Of a stretch of DNA of 64,000 nt, positions 59,952 to 64,000 are shown piece by piece. The stretch comes from Ustulina deusta (taxonomy: Eukaryota; Ascomycota; Sordariomycetes; Xylariales; Xylariaceae): contig JAJNNX010000011.1 of assembly GCA_023159155.1 (NCBI GenBank), positions 930,001 through 994,000 of the forward strand. The letters run 5' to 3'. A program made the translations under genes and the position numbers. Position 1 is the first letter of the stretch. Each line of letters opens with the position of its first letter. The notes beneath the pieces are model-generated. The model had not been told where the DNA came from. It made no database searches and worked only from the letters and a program-made list of their open reading frames with translations.

Positions 59952-60515
59952 CTAGGTCATTACCCCACAAATGAATGTTTCGACCGTACTATGGCCATAG
60001 CACTTTTTCCAACGACTGGCGCTAATATGGCCCGATTCAAGGTCCCCACCGCAGTTTTTTGAAATCTGGGACCAGGCATCGTCGATCTCGTTCGGCGCAC
60101 AGCCCTGACTGTGTCCCCAGGAGCAAACAAAGGCGAGGGAGCTGGCGTATCGGGCAACTAACATGCCCGGAATGGACATGTGCTGATGGGGAACTTTAGT
60201 CCCGCTATCGCATGCTTTGCTGAGAATTTGGTACGCCCCGTCGTGGTCGACGCGGCTCTCGGTTGCTTGGTAGCACTTGCGGGTATCTGTGGGGATTGGC
60301 ACTTTCCCGACTACCGACCGTTTGGGTAAGGCGTTTGGGAGGACGGCGTCGCCGATGCGAATGGGCGCCGCATAAAGCGATTCGGACTGCAGGAACTTGC
60401 TCGAGTTGGTCAGGAGTGGAATGAAATAGACTCCATCCTCGAGACTGGGGTCGACTCTATAGCTGTTGGCAACGGTAGCCGCAAGGGCGGTCAGGAGGAG
60501 TGATGTAAAATGCAT
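59952..60515 (-). CDS. Small secreted cysteine-containing protein, candidate effector
   Basis: A single-exon frame of 187 residues with a clear signal peptide (MHFTSLLLTALAATVANS). A dibasic KR (PKRSVVG) around residues 65-66 could be a Kex2 site separating a propeptide from a mature part of about 120 residues. The mature part has six cysteines, spaced as C-x17-C-x31-C-x8-C-x15-C-x14-C, and a WKKCYGHS motif. This size and layout match many fungal secreted proteins of unknown role, some of them effectors. No family is assigned with confidence. The promoter has a TATA-like AT-rich run near 60631-60645. Confidence 0.75.
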   Translation of the reverse strand: MHFTSLLLTALAATVANSYRVDPSLEDGVYFIPLLTNSSKFLQSESLYAAPIRIGDAVLPNALPKRSVVGKVPIPTDTRKCYQATESRVDHDGAYQILSKACDSGTKVPHQHMSIPGMLVARYASSLAFVCSWGHSQGCAPNEIDDAWSQISKNCGGDLESGHISASRWKKCYGHSTVETFICGVMT

Positions 60516-63500
60516 CGTGAAAATATTGAAGCTGAAATGAAAATTTATTTCAATCTGTTTCCGAATAAGACCGTAAGGAGTAATGATTGCAAAGGGAAAT
60601 TTTCACCCTAAGCTGGTGAGAGGGGGACTATTATATATATATTCTTATCCTTCTATCAGCCACTTGTGACTTTCGTTTTCGGGCAAGCGAAGCACTTTTA
60701 GGAGCTTGGGGAGAAAGTCTATCAATCTTTTCCATGGGAGCTATCGCTATTGGATAATTATTAACAGGTGTGGCTGGCATGTGAGTAGATTGTCACGTAC
60801 ACCAAGCGCAAATAAGCCTTTAAATGCGCCTCGCTGTCCACGCTCTAAACAACTTTTTTGGGGGGGGGGGGAGGGGTTAGCATGTAGATAGATTGGTTCC
60901 TCCATCGCTGTGCCAGAGCCTCAAATGTATGCTGACTAGCCGACTAGCAAGCGCACCAACTGCGACGCACTGTAAGGTTAAACTAGGTTTGGCTAAGTAA
61001 AGTGGCTTACGTACTCTGTGGTTACGAACAACCAGAACACTAAAGTTCAAAAAAGGGTCGACGGAGGTCCGTGGAGACTCAATATTCATAGAGTTTCCTT
61101 AGGGTGGGAACTCCCAAGGTGGCTGCTAGGAGGGGAGAACGGATAAAGAGGCATAATGGATGTTGTATTGTGATGGAGAGTCTATAGCCGTAAAGAGGCC
61201 AGCTAAATACTGTATAGAACCTACTGCCTTCCTCTCAAGCCTCAGGCATCCCGTACCCGCCCACTCTTATATATATATAAATAAGTAAAAAGAAGTAGAA
61301 GTTAGTGAAGAGATAACAACTGGTGCGATATAATAAGGCATCGTAGGATATTATTTCTACTACTAACAACGTTTAAGGGGGCGACCATAAACCAATTAAA
61401 GGAAGTATTAACTTACAGACACAAATAAAATATCATAGCAGAGCCGACCAAACCAACAGATGTACGGTTAGTTGACCGAAACCTAAAAAGCTCAACTCCT
61501 TTCCAGTAGCATAATGCCGAACAAAAAAAAAGCATCGTCCAAAACATGAATAATATCATCATATAATTGTTCCCTCACAAAGCACCGTATCGCCGTTAAC
61601 ACTACTTTCCAACCACATAACTATTCCTATCTAGATTATAACTGATCTTTCGGAAGACAACACCAAGTAATACATTAATGTGCCAAAGTGGCAGCAAATG
61701 CGCCAAGGGCGAATAACCATACAGCGCGGTTCGGAATCGAACCCAAATCAACTATATGACCCACTAGTGGGTTCAGTATTATCCATAGATGCTTTCGGGT
61801 CGATATATAGCTTCGACACGAAAAAGACGTCCTGGTTAGTTTACAATCTTGTGAAATCCTCAGATCTAAAAAGTTTTCCTCAACGCTATTAAGTGGCACA
61901 CCGTCAAGAGTTCGCTTTCAGTCGTTGCCGATAGCGCTGATTTTCGTAGACATTTTTTGCTTTCAACGTCGGCGTCGAGGGAGACCTTTCATATATCTAG
62001 ATTGACGCTAAGGTAGATTCAGACGCTTTGACATATCCAAATGTCGCCTATTTGCGATACTGATGTACGTTTCCCGACATTATCCTTCCAACTTACACAT
62101 AGGGCATCAATTGAAAAAAAAATTTGATATGCTCACAGTTGGAGGGTATCCCTGGGAGCTGTGTGAAGAGTCAAGAGACTAGGTCTAGTATGGCGTACTG
62201 GGACTTTGGAAGGTTAAGCACAGACTGTATAAAGTTTTGAGTTAGAAAGGGGCTGAATCAACCTCCTGACACAGGGTTTTTTTTAACGCTTAATAGTAAT
62301 AGAGTTATACTATTTCATGGAGATACCGCCGCCGCAGTCTAGTTGACTCCTAATGTGGTGTGAGTGAGACTAATTACTCCTTAGGTAACATTCGCGTTGA
62401 ACGAAAAATTTGCATTTACTTTCCATCGCTTGCTTCTCTAATATTAAATGCTGGAATTATGCTAGGACCTGTGGTTCGGCCTAATTATCTCCTAGTCTAA
62501 GGGCACCTTTGCTGGCACGACCTACTTACAATTGCCCACTTCACTAACTATCACGGTGTTATATTGGCATACCAACCTTGGGCGGCAAACATTGGTGTTA
62601 TAATTGGGGCTTGGAGCATATCAAACTCAATCCGCCGTTATGACCTGGATGACGCGAAGAGGCCGATAGGTCAAAAGGGCAATCTGTTAGTTTAGAAAGA
62701 ATGCCACCTAAAAGCATCGCTAATGGCCACTCTCAGTAGTTGTGAAAAATGGGCAACGGGGCGCCAAAAGACATCGAGATAGCTTTCGAGAGTTTCCAAA
62801 ATCCATTCACGATAAGTAACCTGCGGCGGACTTCCCTGCGCGTAGTACAGTGTATTCTTATTCGATTATCAGCCATGCCTCGTGGAAGCAAGGACCACTG
62901 GTCGGCTGTGTTGTTATCGCAATATTGGACCTGTCAGTTGAAAAATGGGAGGTAGCTATCGTTTAGTGCGAAAACCTTCATGAAACCCGCAAAACGGCGA
63001 ATCCGAGTGGTGCATAGTGTAAAGAATCGAATCGGGCGCGGCATGTGCCGACTTCTTCCCGGCCGTGATCCCATTCAAGCTACACTGCATACCTTGATGG
63101 TTATCGAACTAGGGATACCACACACCAGGTCAACATGGAGAGGTAAAGTTCTAACGTTATCGGCTACACACTAAAATCGCACGTAACAGCTAAAATACCT
63201 TCAATCATGGTCCCAACGCACTGATACGCGTATTCTCTCTTGAACGTGGGAGTCAGACGATGCCCCTGAGTTCATCGAATAAACGCAGGTGAGCTTCGAG
63301 CTACCTTGAGTGGCTCTGTGCAGCCGATACAACATACGTACACCACGACGTAGCTGGTGAGAGGGGTTAGTCCTGCGAATAGTAATAAATACGTACTAGA
63401 AGATTGGCGAGCCTATATATTGGCTAAGATGATATAGTCAAAGCGTTCCTAGCAGGACCGAAAGTCTCTGGTACCTGAAAACAACATCATGGCACATGGC

Positions 63501-63750
63501 CGCTCTGGGTATGAGGATGCTATCCGAACTTCGGAGGCCGCGAATCTCTCAATATGATGTCTCTAATGTATTTCATCTCACAAGATTTCAGAGTCAAAAT
63601 CAGCATGCACATCTTGGTGAACAGGAATAGCAGCAGGCACTCGCGGGGGGCGGACGCAATTTTGGAGCTGCGAACCGCGACAATAGCTTCAAAGACTTTT
63701 ACTGGCGTTAGTTTAGTCAATCTGATGACTAAGATTAACAGATGTAACTT
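60516..63750. other. Gene-poor interval
   Basis: About 3.2 kb with only short frames. It includes a G13 homopolymer near 60860-60871 and AT-rich simple sequence near 61270-61310. A palindromic piece near 61730-61775 looks superficially like a tRNA T-arm. Part of 62.7-63.75 kb may belong to the decayed upstream portion of the reductase at the right edge, but no domain is readable. Confidence 0.4.
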
Positions 63751-63762
63751 TCGGGTACCTGC

Positions 63763-64000
63763 AGCTCAACAGAAGCATTGGGTCCAATTACCGCGTCGCA
63801 AGTTACTGCTGGACCGGACCTTTCACCCAGGGGCTCGCCAATGAGCGTTCTCCTAATAGGCGCTAATAACTTTATCGGCGCGCAAACCTTGCACCAGCTT
63901 CTGGAGAGCCACAGTGTTGGAAGCATCGCCGTCATTCGCGGGCAATTGAGAAATACACCCCAGGCCCGCGTGATCGACGCAGTCAGGTCTAGGGCCACGC
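63763..64000 (+). CDS. Partial NRPS-like reductase: linker and start of the thioester-reductase domain
   Basis: The plus frame from 63763 through the window edge reads a Ser/Gly/Pro-rich linker (SSTEALGPITASQ) and then a Rossmann start, VLLIGANNFIGAQTLHQLLE, followed by IAVIRGQ and ARVIDAV. This is the usual head of the C-terminal reductase domain in fungal NRPS-like and PKS-NRPS enzymes, where it reduces the carrier-bound acid. Upstream, in another frame (63660-63725), FTGVSLVNLM resembles a carrier-domain serine region, so an intron or a frameshift lies between. Whether the gene is intact cannot be told from this window. Confidence 0.55.

Noticed and set aside
61728..61775. tRNA-like T-arm on the minus strand (TTCGATT loop)
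   Set aside because: One T-stem pair mismatches, no matching acceptor 5' strand lies at the right distance and no anticodon arm can be drawn; it appears to be a chance palindrome.
62749..63174. Two consecutive plus frames upstream of the reductase edge gene
   Set aside because: I could not match them to adenylation or carrier-domain motifs; calling them the upstream part of the NRPS-like gene would be a guess.

Overview
This window is nuclear DNA of a filamentous ascomycete (Pezizomycotina). The evidence is many 50-150 nt spliceosomal introns with GT..AG ends and CTAAC/CTGAC-like branch sites, well separated single genes, and fungal-only families: Skn7, multi-LysM secreted protein, killer-toxin-like GH18 chitinase, SIT siderophore transporter, fungal STAND N-terminal domain, DUF4470/MYND. 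The mixture fits a Sordariomycete best, but that rank is inference. Gene models were spliced by hand. All models closed in frame except two genes: the SDR is one base short, and the MYND gene contains an in-frame stop.

Layout, left: the Skn7-type response regulator (1.7-4.0 kb, minus) is followed by about 5 kb without a gene that ends in a strongly structured hairpin (9.23-9.30 kb). Next is a head-to-head pair: a fungal STAND-N-terminal-like protein (9.3-11.6 kb, minus) and a VIT+vWA protein (11.9-14.8 kb, plus). A locus for fungal wall biology follows: an unidentified protein (16.6-17.2 kb, plus), a 1796-residue secreted chitin-binding/GH18 killer-toxin-like chitinase (17.5-23.2 kb, minus) and, divergent from it, a 729-residue secreted protein with six LysM-like modules (23.9-26.6 kb, plus).

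Middle: a HET-like fragment, a Frm2/Hbn1-type nitroreductase (29.2-29.9 kb), a siderophore-iron MFS transporter with a candidate iron-GATA site upstream (31.6-33.8 kb), an SDR with a one-base deletion (35.4-36.4 kb) and an FAD-monooxygenase relic. Then come two housekeeping genes, head to head: FMP25-like mitochondrial RCC1 protein (38.3-40.1 kb, minus) and COG3/Sec34 (40.6-43.2 kb, plus).

Right: a methyltransferase relic, a 1201-codon DUF4470/MYND gene interrupted by one TAG at codon 208, a secreted But2-domain protein, a decayed NRPS-like reductase, a dynamin-like GTPase with a nucleoporin-FG-like tail, a small secreted cysteine-containing protein and, at the window edge, the start of a thioester-reductase-type domain. 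Conserved housekeeping genes are embedded in accessory DNA rich in relics.

The observation I would check first is the MYND gene. The TAG replaces a probable Trp codon, its adenosine is the first base of a hairpin loop, and almost 1000 codons downstream remain open. This is the pattern expected for UAG-to-UGG A-to-I mRNA editing known from sexual tissues of Sordariomycetes, although a recent nonsense mutation is the simple alternative.
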